Part shown: in pieces, positions 51,466 through 60,556 of the stretch
How positions within the stretch are numbered: position 1 is the first letter of the stretch
Layout: every line of letters begins with the position of its first letter
NCBI RefSeq assembly: GCF_002257565.1
Contig: NZ_CP022736.1
Location: 3,844,001-3,908,000, forward strand
Length of the DNA stretch: 64,000 nucleotides
Direction: 5' to 3'
Origin: Herbaspirillum sp. meg3
GTDB lineage: Bacteria; Pseudomonadota; Gammaproteobacteria; Burkholderiales; Burkholderiaceae_D
Notes under the pieces: model-generated
Database searches by the model: none
What the model was told of the DNA's origin: nothing
Seen by the model: the letters and a program-made list of their open reading frames with translations, nothing else
Made by a program: the position numbers and the translations under genes

Positions 51466-52365
51466 ATGTTATCCCGAATGCTGAACAACCGTAATGTGCT
51501 GGGCATGCTGTTCATGGCGCCTGCCGTATTACTGCTTGTTGTGTTTCTTACCTATCCGCTCGGCCTGGGAGTCTGGCTTGGCTTTACCGATACCAAGATC
51601 GGTGGCGAAGGCAACTTCATCGGGCTGGACAATTATTCCTTCCTGCTCGGCGATTCGCTGGCACAGCTGTCGCTGTTCAACACGCTGTTCTACACCATCA
51701 CCGCGAGCATTTTAAAATTCGTGCTCGGCCTCTGGCTGGCGATTCTGCTCAACAAGAATCTGCCGATCAAGTCGTTCTTCCGTGCGATCGTGCTGCTGCC
51801 ATGGATTGTCCCTACCGCCCTGTCGGCGCTGGCATTCTGGTGGATGTACGACTCGCAGTTTTCGGTAATCAGCTGGTCACTGATGAAGATGGGCCTGATC
51901 GATCACTACATCGACTTCCTCGGCGAGCCTTGGCTGGCGCGGATTTCCACCGTTGTAGCCAACGTCTGGCGCGGTATTCCGTTCGTCGCGATCTCACTGC
52001 TGGCCGGTCTGCAAACCATCTCGCCTTCGCTGTATGAAGCGGCGGCGATTGACGGCGCCAAGCCATGGCAGCAGTTCCGCTATGTCACACTGCCGTTGCT
52101 GACACCGATCATCGCGGTGGTGATGACCTTCTCGGTGCTGTTCACCTTCACCGACTTCCAGCTGATCTATGTGCTCACACGCGGTGGTCCGTTGAATGCG
52201 ACACACCTGATGGCAACGCTGTCGTTCCAGCGCGCCATCCCTGGCGGCTCGCTTGGTGAAGGCGCAGCGCTGGCAACTTACATGATTCCTTTCCTGCTCG
52301 CAGCCATCATGTTTTCGTACTTCGGCCTGCAACGTCGCGGCTGGCAACAAGGAGGTGACAAATGA
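51466..52365 (+). CDS. Sugar ABC transporter permease 1 (MalF/UgpA type)
   Basis: This gene encodes 299 residues with six helices. I chose ATG 51466 with GAGG 8 bases upstream; the open frame before it mirrors no homology. The EAA loop is SLYEAAAIDGAKPWQQFRYV, followed by the TDFQLIYVLTRGGP region typical of MalF-like subunits. Its stop overlaps the next start as ATGA. Confidence 0.93.
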   Translation: MLSRMLNNRNVLGMLFMAPAVLLLVVFLTYPLGLGVWLGFTDTKIGGEGNFIGLDNYSFLLGDSLAQLSLFNTLFYTITASILKFVLGLWLAILLNKNLPIKSFFRAIVLLPWIVPTALSALAFWWMYDSQFSVISWSLMKMGLIDHYIDFLGEPWLARISTVVANVWRGIPFVAISLLAGLQTISPSLYEAAAIDGAKPWQQFRYVTLPLLTPIIAVVMTFSVLFTFTDFQLIYVLTRGGPLNATHLMATLSFQRAIPGGSLGEGAALATYMIPFLLAAIMFSYFGLQRRGWQQGGDK

Positions 52366-53246
52366 GCAAGAAGTCAAAAGACCTGCAGCAAGAAACGCAG
52401 GGTATGGATTTTCTGCAGTCGATGCCGCGCCGCTGGATCACGACATATATCCCGCTGGGCATCTTCGTGTTCGTGCTGCTGTTTCCGTTTTACTGGATGG
52501 TGATCACCGCCTTCAAGCCGGATAACGAATTGCTTCGGCAAACCGGTAATCCGTTCTGGGTGGTGGCGCCGACGCTGGCTCACTTCAAGAAGCTACTGTT
52601 CGAAACCCAGTATCCGGCATGGCTGCTCAACACGGTCATCGTGTCGGTGGTGTCGACCTTCGCTTCGCTGGCGGCCAGCGTGTTTGCTGCGTATGCCATC
52701 GAACGTCTGCGCTTCCAGGGCTCCAAGCAAGTTGGTCTGGGCATCTTCCTGGCGTACCTGATCCCGCCTTCGATCCTGTTCATTCCACTGGCGGCGATCG
52801 TGTTCAAGCTGGGTCTGTTTGATACGCGCTGGGCGCTGATCCTGACGTATCCGACCTTCCTGATCCCGTTCTGCACCTGGCTGCTGATGGGCTACTTCCG
52901 CTCCATTCCATATGAGCTGGAAGAATGCGCATTGATTGACGGCGCGACACGTTGGGAGATCCTCGTCAAAATCATCCTGCCGCTGGCGGTGCCGGGCCTG
53001 ATCTCGGCCGGCATCTTCGCCTTCACGCTGTCATGGAACGAGTTCATCTATGCGCTGACCTTCATCTCTTCCTCGGAAGTGAAGACGGTGCCAGTGGGCA
53101 TCGTCACCGAGCTGGTCGACGGCGACGTCTACCACTGGGGCGCACTGATGGCCGGTGCGCTATTAGGCTCGTTGCCAGTAGCAGTGGTGTATTCCTTCTT
53201 CGTGGAATACTACGTGTCAGGCATGACCGGAGCTGTGAAAGAGTAG
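52362..53246 (+). CDS. Sugar ABC transporter permease 2 (MalG/UgpE type)
   Basis: This gene encodes 294 residues with six helices and EAA loop ELEECALIDGATRWEILVKI. The FYWMVITAFKPDNELL opening is that of MalG-like subunits. It starts inside the stop of permease 1 (4-base overlap), so the two are made in equal amounts. A long terminator hairpin follows. Confidence 0.93.
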   Translation: MSKKSKDLQQETQGMDFLQSMPRRWITTYIPLGIFVFVLLFPFYWMVITAFKPDNELLRQTGNPFWVVAPTLAHFKKLLFETQYPAWLLNTVIVSVVSTFASLAASVFAAYAIERLRFQGSKQVGLGIFLAYLIPPSILFIPLAAIVFKLGLFDTRWALILTYPTFLIPFCTWLLMGYFRSIPYELEECALIDGATRWEILVKIILPLAVPGLISAGIFAFTLSWNEFIYALTFISSSEVKTVPVGIVTELVDGDVYHWGALMAGALLGSLPVAVVYSFFVEYYVSGMTGAVKE

Positions 53247-53257
53247 TACGTCCCACC

Positions 53258-53303
53258 CAATGAGAAACCGCCGGCATCTTGCGATGTCGGCGGTTTCTCA
53301 TTG
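53258..53303. terminator. Long terminator hairpin after the sugar ABC operon
   Basis: A 21-bp stem (53258-53278 with 53283-53303) with a single G-T mismatch and loop TTGC. Its inner part GGCATCTTGCGATGTC is identical to that of the terminator at 56876. Convergent genes lie on both sides. Confidence 0.8.
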
Positions 53304-53324
53304 CCCGATCAAACTTGGAAAAGA

Positions 53325-54095
53325 TCAGGAAAGCTTCTCAACAAAAAAACTTTGCAATGCTATCGCAGCACGCTTGGCAGTGCGTTCATGATAGAAGAAA
53401 CCGGGATTGTTAGAATACGGATCGGTAAACGAATGGCCGGCTTCGCCATAGTTGATCAATTGCCAGTCTGCGTTGGTGGCGCTCATTTCAGCAATGAATG
53501 CATTGACTTGCTCAAGGGGCACCAGTGGATCTTGCGCACCGCTCAATACCAGAACCGCACCTTTGATATTCTGCGCATCCGCCGGTGTCGGAGAATCGAG
53601 TGTGCCATGCAGCGACGCGAAGGCATTGAGCGATGCTCCTGAACGCGCGAGTTCCAAGGCTGCAGTGCCACCAAAACAGAAACCGCAGGCTGCCAGCTTG
53701 TCCGTCAGTTTGACCTTGGTCTGGCGTTTGAATACTTCTTGCACTGCTTGCATGCGCTTGCGCAATTGCGCACGATCGGACAGTAAAGGTGTAATCGCAG
53801 CGACAGCTTCATCCGGATTGGTCGGTCGCGCCGTTTTTCCAAAAACGTCGGCAACCAACAATGCCTGCTTGGCGCCGATGGTCGCAGCAGCAATTTCCAA
53901 CGCGTTTTGACTGATGCCGAAAAAGTTCGGGACAGCGATCACGCCAGCCATCGGCGCGGTTAGTTTTTTATCAAACAGCAAAACATTTTCATAGCTGACG
54001 CCCTCAAGCTCATACTCAATGCGCTCCATACCGAGGTCTGCAACCGGGATGCCGAACTTGGCAGCGATCGGAGCTGGATTAAAAATCACACTCAT
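53325..54095 (-). CDS. Dienelactone hydrolase family protein, copy 1
   Basis: This is a 256-residue alpha/beta hydrolase. The nucleophile is Cys140 in GFCFGG, as in true dienelactone hydrolases; Asp in GAQDPLVPL and His in EAGHSFTDPY complete the triad. It aligns without gaps to copy 2 over its whole length. Members cleave dienelactones of chloroaromatic degradation or other small esters; no aromatic genes are near. I chose ATG 54095; an ATG seven codons upstream is possible. Confidence 0.9.
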   Translation of the reverse strand: MSVIFNPAPIAAKFGIPVADLGMERIEYELEGVSYENVLLFDKKLTAPMAGVIAVPNFFGISQNALEIAAATIGAKQALLVADVFGKTARPTNPDEAVAAITPLLSDRAQLRKRMQAVQEVFKRQTKVKLTDKLAACGFCFGGTAALELARSGASLNAFASLHGTLDSPTPADAQNIKGAVLVLSGAQDPLVPLEQVNAFIAEMSATNADWQLINYGEAGHSFTDPYSNNPGFFYHERTAKRAAIALQSFFVEKLS

Positions 54096-54374
54096 CTTAT
54101 TTTCCAATCTATTCATTTAACAGGTGACACAAGCGCATGTCGATTACGATCTCTTCTCCGCAAACAATAGCGTCAGGAGAGAGTTTTTTGACAATGGCAA
54201 CCCGTATCCGCGACGTTTTCGATATGGCTGCTAGAACAAAGTTCATCGACTTGACGCGCGCACGCCCGCTTTCAGACCTCCTGGACAAATATTTCCCTGA
54301 CATTGACATTTTTACGAGACTGCGACCTGCTGATCTGCGACCACGGCGTAAGTGCCCAACACTCCTGATACAAA

Positions 54375-55145
54375 TCAGGCCAGCTTCTCTGCAAAGAAGT
54401 TCTTCAACGCCACTGCTGCACGTTCGGCAGTTTGCTTGTGATAGAAGAAGCCTGGGTTGTTGGCATCCGGATCCGTAAACGAGTGGCCGGCCTGACCGTA
54501 GTTGATCAGTTGCCAGTCCAGCTTGGCGGCACTGACTTCGTCGATGAAGGCATTGACCATGTCGCGCGGCACCGATGGGTCTTGCACGCCGTGCAGCACC
54601 AGAATCGCGCCCTTGACGTTTTCTGCATCTTTGGGATTTGGCGTATCCAGCGCGCCGTGCAGCGATGCAAACGCATTGACGGCTGCACCGGCGCGGGCCA
54701 GTTCCAGCGCAGCAGTACCGCCGAAGCAGAAGCCGCAAACACCTAACTTGCCGCTCAGCTTGACCTTATCCTGGCCCTTGAGCGCTTCCAGCACGGCGCT
54801 CATGCGCTTGCGCAATTCGGCGCGATCTTTCTTCAGCGGGATGATGGCGGCCATGGCTTCATCGCCGTTGGTCGGGCGCACGGTCTTGCCGTACACGTCG
54901 CCGACCAGAATCGCCTGGTTCAGTCCGATCGTTGTAGCGGCGACTTCCAATGCCTTCTGGCTGACGCCGAAGAAATTGGGGATCGACAGCACGCCGGCGA
55001 CCGGCGCTGTGCTCTTCTTGTTGAATAGCAGGACGCTTTCGTACTCAATACCTTCCAGCGTATGGCTGATCAGTGCGATGCCGAGGTCAGCAGCGGGGAT
55101 ACCGAATTTTTCGGCGATGGGGGCGGGATTAAACGGGTGACTCAT
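54375..55145 (-). CDS. Dienelactone hydrolase family protein, copy 2
   Basis: This gene encodes 256 residues with nucleophile Cys140 (CGFCFGG), Asp in GVQDPSVPR and His in QAGHSFTDPD. It is a tandem paralogue of the gene downstream. The ~280 bases between them contain no clear gene, and the two may be separately transcribed. A cytoplasmic esterase of unknown natural substrate. Confidence 0.9.
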   Translation of the reverse strand: MSHPFNPAPIAEKFGIPAADLGIALISHTLEGIEYESVLLFNKKSTAPVAGVLSIPNFFGVSQKALEVAATTIGLNQAILVGDVYGKTVRPTNGDEAMAAIIPLKKDRAELRKRMSAVLEALKGQDKVKLSGKLGVCGFCFGGTAALELARAGAAVNAFASLHGALDTPNPKDAENVKGAILVLHGVQDPSVPRDMVNAFIDEVSAAKLDWQLINYGQAGHSFTDPDANNPGFFYHKQTAERAAVALKNFFAEKLA

Positions 55146-55331
55146 TCACTCTTCTCCTGAGCATTGCAAACTGAGAAAACCGCATGCGCTGCCGGTCGGT
55201 GACCGCACGGTTGTGCATGGGCTTTCCCGCGAAAAACGCTATCTTTGCATAGCTGTCAAAAGTTTGCTGGCGCGCGCCTGATTAGCAGTCTGCATCCTGA
55301 CAAGCCGTCAGAAAAAAGCGCATAATCGCCC

Positions 55332-55362
55332 TTGACTTAGAGCGCACTCCAACTCCTAGACT
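55332..55362 (+). promoter_or_regulatory. MerR-type promoter with 19-bp spacer
   Basis: TTGACT (55332-55337), exactly 19 bases, TAGACT (55357-55362). The spacer contains TAGAG-CGCA-CTC, the GAG...CTC dyad of NmlR-like MerR sites. Over-long spacers are the hallmark of promoters activated by DNA twisting by MerR proteins. The start of transcription would fall on the ATG at 55370. Confidence 0.75.
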
Positions 55363-55369
55363 GCCCTAC

Positions 55370-55876
55370 ATGACCACTTCCCTGACCATACAACAAGCTG
55401 CTGCAAAGACCGGATTGTCGGTGCATACCCTGCGCTACTACGAAAAGATCGGCCTGCTCGATCCCATCGCACGCCAGGACAATACGCACCGCATGTTCCG
55501 TGAAGAAGATCTGCTCTGGATCGGATTCTTGCTAAAGCTGCGTTCGACCGGTCTGCCGATCCGCGACATGCTGCGCTACGCAGAGCTGCGTCGCGCCGGC
55601 AACACGGCGGAAAGTGTGTCTGCACGGAAGGCATTGCTGCAACAGCACGCCCGCACCGTGGAAGAGACGATCGCCGAACTGCAAAGCAATCTGGCTGTGC
55701 TTCATATGAAAGTGAACATGTATGAAGACTTGGAAAGCGCCTTGCCGGCTGTCGTCGTCACTCACCAGCAATCTATCGAGGACGCTTCCAATGACCACAG
55801 CAACACCAGCAACACCAGCAAAAAACGCACACGCGAAACCGGCAACGCAAGTCGGCACCCGCAAGCTCGGCGCTGA
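55370..55876 (+). CDS. MerR-family transcriptional regulator
   Basis: This gene encodes 168 residues. The N-terminal winged helix reads IQQAAAKTGLSVHTLRYYEKIGLL, followed by the second wing and a coiled-coil dimerisation helix (RKALLQQHARTVEETIAELQ). It lacks the Cys ligands of metal sensors. The last ~30 residues are Asn/Ser/Arg-rich and are encoded in DNA that also encodes the start of the next gene, 86 bases of overlap. There is no ribosome site, fitting a leaderless message. It probably activates its own promoter and the reductase. Confidence 0.9.
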   Translation: MTTSLTIQQAAAKTGLSVHTLRYYEKIGLLDPIARQDNTHRMFREEDLLWIGFLLKLRSTGLPIRDMLRYAELRRAGNTAESVSARKALLQQHARTVEETIAELQSNLAVLHMKVNMYEDLESALPAVVVTHQQSIEDASNDHSNTSNTSKKRTRETGNASRHPQARR

Positions 55877-56840
55877 CGGCCCGACCGTCTCGTCCATCGG
55901 CCTCGGCTGCATGGGCATGAGCGATTTCTATTCGAACCGCGACGACGTCGAATCCATCGCCACCATCCACCGCGCTTTGGAACTCGGCATCTGCTTTCTC
56001 GATACTGCCGACATGTATGGCCCTTACATCAATGAAGAGTTGATTGCCAAGGCAATCAAGGGCAAGCGGGACCAAGTCTTCCTCGCGACCAAATTCGGCA
56101 TCGTGCGTGACCCTTCCAATCCGGCGGCGCGCGGGGTCAATGGCAAACCGGACTACATCCGCAGCTCGGTCGAAGGCAGTCTGAAACGCTTGGGCGTCGA
56201 GACCATCGATTTGTATTACCAGCACCGCATCGATCAGAACACGCCGATCGAAGAGACCGTGGGCGCGCTGGCGGATCTGGTCAAGGCCGGAAAAATCCGT
56301 CACATCGGTTTGTCGGAAGCCTCATCGCAAACACTGGAGCGCGCCAGCAAAGTCCACAAGATCACCGCACTGCAAAGTGAATACTCACTGTGGACGCGCG
56401 ATCCGGAGCAGGACGTGCTGGCGACATGCAAGAAGCTGGGCATCGGTTTCGTACCGTACAGCCCTCTGGGACGCGGCTTTCTGACCGGTGCAATTACGCG
56501 CCCGGATCAGTTCGATGCTGATGATTATCGTCGTCATAATCCACGCTTCCAGGGAGAGAACTTTGCGAAGAATCTGCTGCTGGTGGAGAAAGTAAAAGAG
56601 CTGGCAACGCGTTATGAATGCTCGCCGTCGCAATTGGCATTGGCCTGGGTACTGGCGCAAGGCGAGCATATCGTGCCGATTCCGGGCACCAAGCGCCGCA
56701 CCTATCTGGAAGAAAACAGCGGCGCGCTAGCGGTGACGTTGACGTCATCGCATCTGGAAGAACTGAATCGGCTCTTCCCTGCTGATGCGGCTGCCGGGCC
56801 ACGCTATACCGAGGAAGGCATGCGCATTCTGAACGGCTGA
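55791..56840 (+). CDS. Aldo/keto reductase, MerR-linked
   Basis: This gene encodes 349 residues from ATG 55791, GAGGACG upstream. An Ala/Thr/Pro-rich N-terminal extension of ~22 residues precedes the AKR barrel. The tetrad is seen in FLDTADMYGPY (Asp, Tyr), LATKFGI (Lys) and YYQHRIDQ (His), and the NADPH site in PIPGTKRRTYLEEN. This is the AKR13-type pattern of stress-induced aldehyde/quinone reductases. The start lies inside the MerR gene, so expression should follow the regulator. Confidence 0.9.
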   Translation: MTTATPATPAKNAHAKPATQVGTRKLGADGPTVSSIGLGCMGMSDFYSNRDDVESIATIHRALELGICFLDTADMYGPYINEELIAKAIKGKRDQVFLATKFGIVRDPSNPAARGVNGKPDYIRSSVEGSLKRLGVETIDLYYQHRIDQNTPIEETVGALADLVKAGKIRHIGLSEASSQTLERASKVHKITALQSEYSLWTRDPEQDVLATCKKLGIGFVPYSPLGRGFLTGAITRPDQFDADDYRRHNPRFQGENFAKNLLLVEKVKELATRYECSPSQLALAWVLAQGEHIVPIPGTKRRTYLEENSGALAVTLTSSHLEELNRLFPADAAAGPRYTEEGMRILNG

Positions 56841-56875
56841 TTTCAATCAGCTCATCCTGAATAACGCAGGAAATA

Positions 56876-56912
56876 AAAAAACGGCTGGCATCTTGCGATG
56901 TCAGCCGTTTTT
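56876..56912. terminator. Bidirectional terminator between reductase and lpdA
   Basis: AAAAACGGCTGGCATC pairs with GATGTCAGCCGTTTTT around TTGC, with A and T runs outside. It serves both convergent genes. The core is shared with the terminator at 53258. Confidence 0.92.
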
Positions 56913-56957
56913 CTTTTCAGCGAAATACTCCGTCGCTGATGACTCTTCCTATTTCTT

Positions 56958-58760
56958 TTATTTCTTGCGCATCGGTGGCAAGTCGGTGCAAACGCCCTTG
57001 TAGACTTCCGCCGCCATACCGATCGATTCGCCCAGCGTCGGGTGAGGATGGATAGTCTTGCCGATGTCGACGGCGTCAGCGCCCATTTCGATGGCCAGTG
57101 CGATTTCACCGATCATGTCGCCGGCGTGCGTACCGACGATACCGCCACCGACGATGCGATGTGTCTCAGCATCGAACAGCAGCTTGGTGAAACCTTCCGA
57201 ACGGCCGTTGGCGACCGCGCGACCGGAGGCAGCCCACGGGAAGTGGCCCTTCTCCAGCTTGATGCCCTTGGTACGGGCTTCGTCTTCGGTGATGCCGACC
57301 CATGCCACTTCCGGATCGGTGTACGCCACCGAAGGAATGACGCTGGCGTCGAAGTGGCTCTTCTCACCAGCAGCGGCTTCCGCAGCAACGTGCGCTTCGT
57401 GCACGGCCTTGTGCGCCAGCATCGGCTGACCAACCAGATCGCCGATGGCGAAGATGTGCGGCACGTTGGTGCGCATCTGACTGTCGACAGGAATGAAACC
57501 GCGATCGGTCACGGTCACGCCGGCCTTGTCGGCCGCAATCTTCTTGCCGTTCGGGCTGCGCCCCACGGCCACCAGCACCAGATCGTAGACTTGCGGCTCG
57601 GGTGCTTTGGCGCCGGCTTCCGCGGCTTCGAAGGTGACCTTGATGCCTTCCTTCAACGCTTCGACACCAACTGTCTTGGTCTTCAACATGATGTTGTCAA
57701 AACGCTTTTCGTTGAATTTCTGCCAGACCTTGACCATGTCGCGATCCGCACCTTGCATCAGGCCGTCCATCATTTCGACGACATCAATACGTGCGCCCAG
57801 CGTGGAATACACGGTGGCCATTTCGAGACCGATGATGCCGCCGCCGATAACCAGCATGCGTTTTGGCACCTGACGCAGTTCCAGCGCGCCGGTCGAATCG
57901 ACGATGCGCGGATCTTGCGGCACGAAAGGCAGGTTCACCACCGACGAACCGGCGGCGATGATGGCTTGCTTGAACTTGACGGTTTTCTTGCTGCCGTCGG
58001 CTGCGGTCACTTCAATGTGATTGGCGCCGACGAACTGGCCGACACCTTGTACGACGTTGACCTTGCGCGCCTTGGCCATGCCGGCCAGACCGCCGGTCAT
58101 GGTGCCAATGACTTTTTCCTTGTAGGCGCGCAGCTTGTCGATGTCGATTTCCGGCTTGGCGAAGGTGACGCCATGCGAGGCCATCGCAGCAGTTTCATCG
58201 ATGACGGCGGCGACGTGCAGCAGCGCCTTGGAGGGAATGCAACCAACGTTCAGGCACACACCACCGAGGGTTGAATAACGCTCGACCAGCACGGTATTCA
58301 TGCCCAGATCGGCGGCGCGGAACGCGGCGGAATAGCCGCCAGGGCCTGCACCGAGAACCATCATGTCGCATTCGATATCTGCCGCACCACCGAAGCTGGC
58401 AGCAACCGGGGCCGGTGCTGCTGGAGCTGGAGCCGCAGCAGGTGCTGGTGCTGGTGCTGGTGCTGGTGCTGCAGCAGCAGGTGCCGGCGCTGCTGCCGGA
58501 GCAGGAGCAGCAGCCGCATCGCCACTGGCTTCCACCAACAGCAGCACGGAACCTTCAGCAACCTTGTCGCCTACTTTGACTTTCAATTCTTTCACCACGC
58601 CAGCTGTGCTGGACGGGATTTCCATGCTGGCCTTGTCGGACTCGACGGTGATCAGCGATTGCTCGACCTTGATGGTGTCGCCAACCTTGACCAGCAATTC
58701 GATCACTTCCACTTCTTTGAAATCGCCGATATCGGGGACTTTGACTTCGCTCAGACTCAT
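56958..58760 (-). CDS. lpdA: Dihydrolipoyl dehydrogenase (E3) with N-terminal lipoyl domain
   Basis: This gene encodes 600 residues, longer than the usual ~470. Residues 1-~78 are a lipoyl domain with the lipoylated Lys in VESDKASMEI. An Ala/Pro linker (about 80-125, encoded by five GGTGCT repeats at 58441-58470 on the plus strand) leads to the E3 core. The core has FAD motif VLGAGPGGYSAAF, redox cysteines in GGVCLNVGCIPSKALL, NAD motif VIGGGIIGLEMA and the C-terminal HPHPTLGE. It reoxidises dihydrolipoamide with NAD+. The extra lipoyl domain is known from Neisseria and Ralstonia-type complexes. Confidence 0.96.
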   Translation of the reverse strand: MSLSEVKVPDIGDFKEVEVIELLVKVGDTIKVEQSLITVESDKASMEIPSSTAGVVKELKVKVGDKVAEGSVLLLVEASGDAAAAPAPAAAPAPAAAAPAPAPAPAPAAAPAPAAPAPVAASFGGAADIECDMMVLGAGPGGYSAAFRAADLGMNTVLVERYSTLGGVCLNVGCIPSKALLHVAAVIDETAAMASHGVTFAKPEIDIDKLRAYKEKVIGTMTGGLAGMAKARKVNVVQGVGQFVGANHIEVTAADGSKKTVKFKQAIIAAGSSVVNLPFVPQDPRIVDSTGALELRQVPKRMLVIGGGIIGLEMATVYSTLGARIDVVEMMDGLMQGADRDMVKVWQKFNEKRFDNIMLKTKTVGVEALKEGIKVTFEAAEAGAKAPEPQVYDLVLVAVGRSPNGKKIAADKAGVTVTDRGFIPVDSQMRTNVPHIFAIGDLVGQPMLAHKAVHEAHVAAEAAAGEKSHFDASVIPSVAYTDPEVAWVGITEDEARTKGIKLEKGHFPWAASGRAVANGRSEGFTKLLFDAETHRIVGGGIVGTHAGDMIGEIALAIEMGADAVDIGKTIHPHPTLGESIGMAAEVYKGVCTDLPPMRKK

Positions 58761-58900
58761 GTCTTTACTCCGTAAATTCTGTTATTCGCTGATTTGCGCT
58801 GCGCTGATTCATTACAGGAATGAATGCGCGGCACTGCTTTGTGCTTGTCTGAAACTGAAGCGCCGCACCAAGTTGAATCGGTACGGCGCAGCAGAAACAA

Positions 58901-60556
58901 TTAAAGCAGAGACTTACGCAAATCGCCCAGCACTTCGGCCAGATAAGCCGAGAAGCGCGCGCCCATCGCGCCGTCGACCACGCGGTGATCGTAGGACAGC
59001 GAGGTCGGCAGCATCAGGCGCGGCACGAATTGCTTGCCGTCCCAGACCGGTTTGATGATCGACTTGGACAAGCCCAGGATCGCCACTTCAGGCGCATTGA
59101 TGATCGGCGTGAAGGCCGTGCCGCCAATGCCGCCCAGCGACGAAATGGTGAAGGTCGCGCCTTGCATGTCGGCCGGCTTCAACTTGCCGTCGCGCGCTTG
59201 CGCCGACAGGTCGCCCATTTCTGTCGCGATCTGGCCGATGGTCTTCTGATCGGCGTTCTTGATCACGGGCACCACCAGGCCGTTCGGCGTGTCGGCGGCG
59301 AAGCCGATGTTGTAGTACTGCTTGAGGATCAGGTTTTCACCCTTGGCATCGAGCGAGGAATTGAACGCCGGGAATTTCTTCAGCGCCGAGACACTGGCCT
59401 TGATCACGAACGCCAGCATGGTCAGCTTGACCGGCGACTTGGCCTTGGCATAAGCGTCGTTGGACGACTTGCGGAATTCTTCCAGCTCGGTGACATCGGC
59501 TTCGTCGAATTGCGTGACGTGCGGAATCATGACCCAGTTGCGGTGCAGGTTTGGACCACTGATCTTCTTGATGCGCGAGAGCGGCAGCAACTCAGTCGGA
59601 CCAAACTTACTGAAGTCCAGCGACGGCCATGGCAACAGATCCAGACCCGCGCCGCTGCCGTTCTTGGCAGGCGCAGAGGCTGCTGTGCCAGCACCGCCGG
59701 CCAGCGCCGCCTTGACGAATTTCTGGATGTCTTCTTGCAGGATGCGGTTCTTCGGGCCGGTGCCGACCACGCGGGTCAGATCGACGCCCAGTTCACGGGC
59801 AAACTTGCGCACCGATGGGGAAGCGTGAGACTTGTTCGCCGAACCTGGCGTGACGGCTGCGACTGCCATTGCAGGCGCAGCGGCGGCAGCAACAGGAGCT
59901 GATGCAGGCGCTGCGGCCGGAGCCGGGGCAGCAGCGGCAGGTGCGGGAGCTGCCGCCGGAGCAGCGCCGCCAGTGGCTTCCACCACGGCAACCAGCGAAC
60001 CCTTGGCAACCTTGTCGCCGATCTTGACTTTCAGTTCCTTGATCACGCCGGCGTGGCTCGACGGGATTTCCATACTGGCCTTGTCGGATTCGACGGTCAG
60101 CAGGGATTGTTCGACCTTGACGGTGTCGCCGACCTTGACCAGCAGTTCGATCACTTCGACTTCGGCGAAATCGCCGATATCAGGAACGAGGATGTCTTGC
60201 AGGCCACCTGACACTGCCGGCGCTGCAGCCGGAGCAGGAGCGGATGCCGTTGCGGCAGCCGCGGGGGCTACAGCGGCAGCGGCTGCAACCGGAGCTGCTG
60301 CCGGCGCAGCACCGGCACCTTCGGCATCAACGATCACGACCACGGAGCCTTCGGCAACCTTGTCGCCGAGCTTGACGCGAATCTCTTTGACCACGCCGGC
60401 GTGGCTGGATGGGATTTCCATGCTGGCCTTGTCGGATTCGACAGTCAACAGGGATTGTTCGACTTTGATGGTATCGCCTACCTTGACCAGAACTTCAATG
60501 ACTTCAACTTCTTTGAAATCGCCAATATCCGGTACTTTTACTTCGATTTGACTCAT
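58901..60556 (-). CDS. aceF: Pyruvate dehydrogenase E2, dihydrolipoamide acetyltransferase
   Basis: This gene encodes 551 residues from ATG 60556 (GGAG upstream; the longer open frame has no support). Two lipoyl domains, each with ESDKASMEIPSSHAGV, are joined by Ala/Pro linkers. Then come the E1/E3-binding domain (SPSVRKFARELGVDLTRVVG) and the catalytic domain with the active-site His and Asp in SYDHRVVDGAMG. It transfers acetyl groups from lipoamide to CoA and forms the core of the complex. Middle gene of aceE-aceF-lpdA. Confidence 0.97.
   Translation of the reverse strand: MSQIEVKVPDIGDFKEVEVIEVLVKVGDTIKVEQSLLTVESDKASMEIPSSHAGVVKEIRVKLGDKVAEGSVVVIVDAEGAGAAPAAAPVAAAAAVAPAAAATASAPAPAAAPAVSGGLQDILVPDIGDFAEVEVIELLVKVGDTVKVEQSLLTVESDKASMEIPSSHAGVIKELKVKIGDKVAKGSLVAVVEATGGAAPAAAPAPAAAAPAPAAAPASAPVAAAAAPAMAVAAVTPGSANKSHASPSVRKFARELGVDLTRVVGTGPKNRILQEDIQKFVKAALAGGAGTAASAPAKNGSGAGLDLLPWPSLDFSKFGPTELLPLSRIKKISGPNLHRNWVMIPHVTQFDEADVTELEEFRKSSNDAYAKAKSPVKLTMLAFVIKASVSALKKFPAFNSSLDAKGENLILKQYYNIGFAADTPNGLVVPVIKNADQKTIGQIATEMGDLSAQARDGKLKPADMQGATFTISSLGGIGGTAFTPIINAPEVAILGLSKSIIKPVWDGKQFVPRLMLPTSLSYDHRVVDGAMGARFSAYLAEVLGDLRKSLL

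Noticed and set aside
54137..54370. Plus-strand frame between the two dienelactone hydrolases
   Set aside because: It runs on into antisense of copy 2, has no clear ribosome site and no recognisable domain.
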